Assembly (NCBI GenBank): GCA_030600525.1
Contig: JAUVLX010000273.1
Location: 1 to 5,094 of the forward strand
Source of the DNA: Desulfobulbus sp.
GTDB lineage: Bacteria > Desulfobacterota > Desulfobulbia > Desulfobulbales > Desulfobulbaceae
Direction: 5' to 3'
DNA length: 5,094 nucleotides
In this document: positions 5,003 through 5,094 of the stretch, piece by piece
Layout: the number at the start of each line of letters is the position of its first letter
How positions within the stretch are numbered: position 1 is the first letter of the stretch
Notes under the pieces: model-generated
The model's input: only the letters and a program-made list of their open reading frames with translations
What the model was told of the DNA's origin: nothing
The model's database searches: none
Position numbers and translations under genes: made by a program

Positions 5003-5094
5003 ATGGCGAGGGCGCTGGAAAAACAGACTTGGACTGAGTGCTACAAAAACATGTACGACAAGAGTCTTGATCAAAAAATATCTGATATTATCCA
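5003..5094 (+). CDS. Unknown gene, first 30 codons only (3' truncated by window edge)
   Basis: ATG 5003 is preceded by a near-ideal ribosome binding site and an extended -10 promoter. The visible residues start MARALEKQTWTECYKNMYDK and continue with SLDQKISDII. This is a charged, soluble-looking N-terminus with no signal peptide or membrane segment. Too little is present to name a family. It is transcribed divergently from the 299-residue minus-strand gene, with 184 bp between the two start codons. Confidence 0.75.
   Translation, partial: MARALEKQTWTECYKNMYDKSLDQKISDII

Overview
The window looks like a chromosomal stretch from a Gram-positive-type (Bacillota) bacterium, perhaps an anaerobic, spore-former-related lineage. 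This rests on AGGAGG-type ribosome binding sites, a FlxA-like coiled-coil protein and a classical TPP (THI-box) riboswitch; the genus cannot be named from this sequence. No tRNA, rRNA, CRISPR array or insertion sequence was seen.

Left part (1-2424). The C-terminal end of a FlxA-like coiled-coil protein enters from the left edge. After a short intergenic region with a weak terminator and a candidate promoter comes a well-formed TPP riboswitch (about 424-510). It leads into a two-gene operon: an Nramp-superfamily membrane transporter (626-1888) and a small P-loop NTPase (1888-2424) whose start overlaps the transporter stop by one base. The transporter keeps the Nramp fold signatures but has replaced the metal-liganding residues of TM1 (DPGN) and TM6 (MPH). 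Together with TPP control, this suggests that it moves thiamine, a thiamine precursor or a related compound rather than Mn/Fe. This is the most interesting part of the window.

Middle part (2425-3918). An atypical short-chain dehydrogenase of the TIP30/HTATIP2 type is intact in its body but has no ATG, GTG or TTG at its expected start, so it either uses a rare start codon or is damaged. A 79-residue protein with two predicted membrane segments follows with a strong ribosome binding site. About 355 bp without a convincing gene comes next, containing a perfect 11-bp direct repeat.

Right part (3919-5094). A 299-residue protein of unknown function with one central hydrophobic segment is encoded on the minus strand. 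It diverges from the first 30 codons of another unknown gene that runs off the right edge behind an extended -10 promoter and an excellent ribosome binding site. To the eye the transporter/NTPase operon is richer in G+C than the genes to its right; this was not computed.
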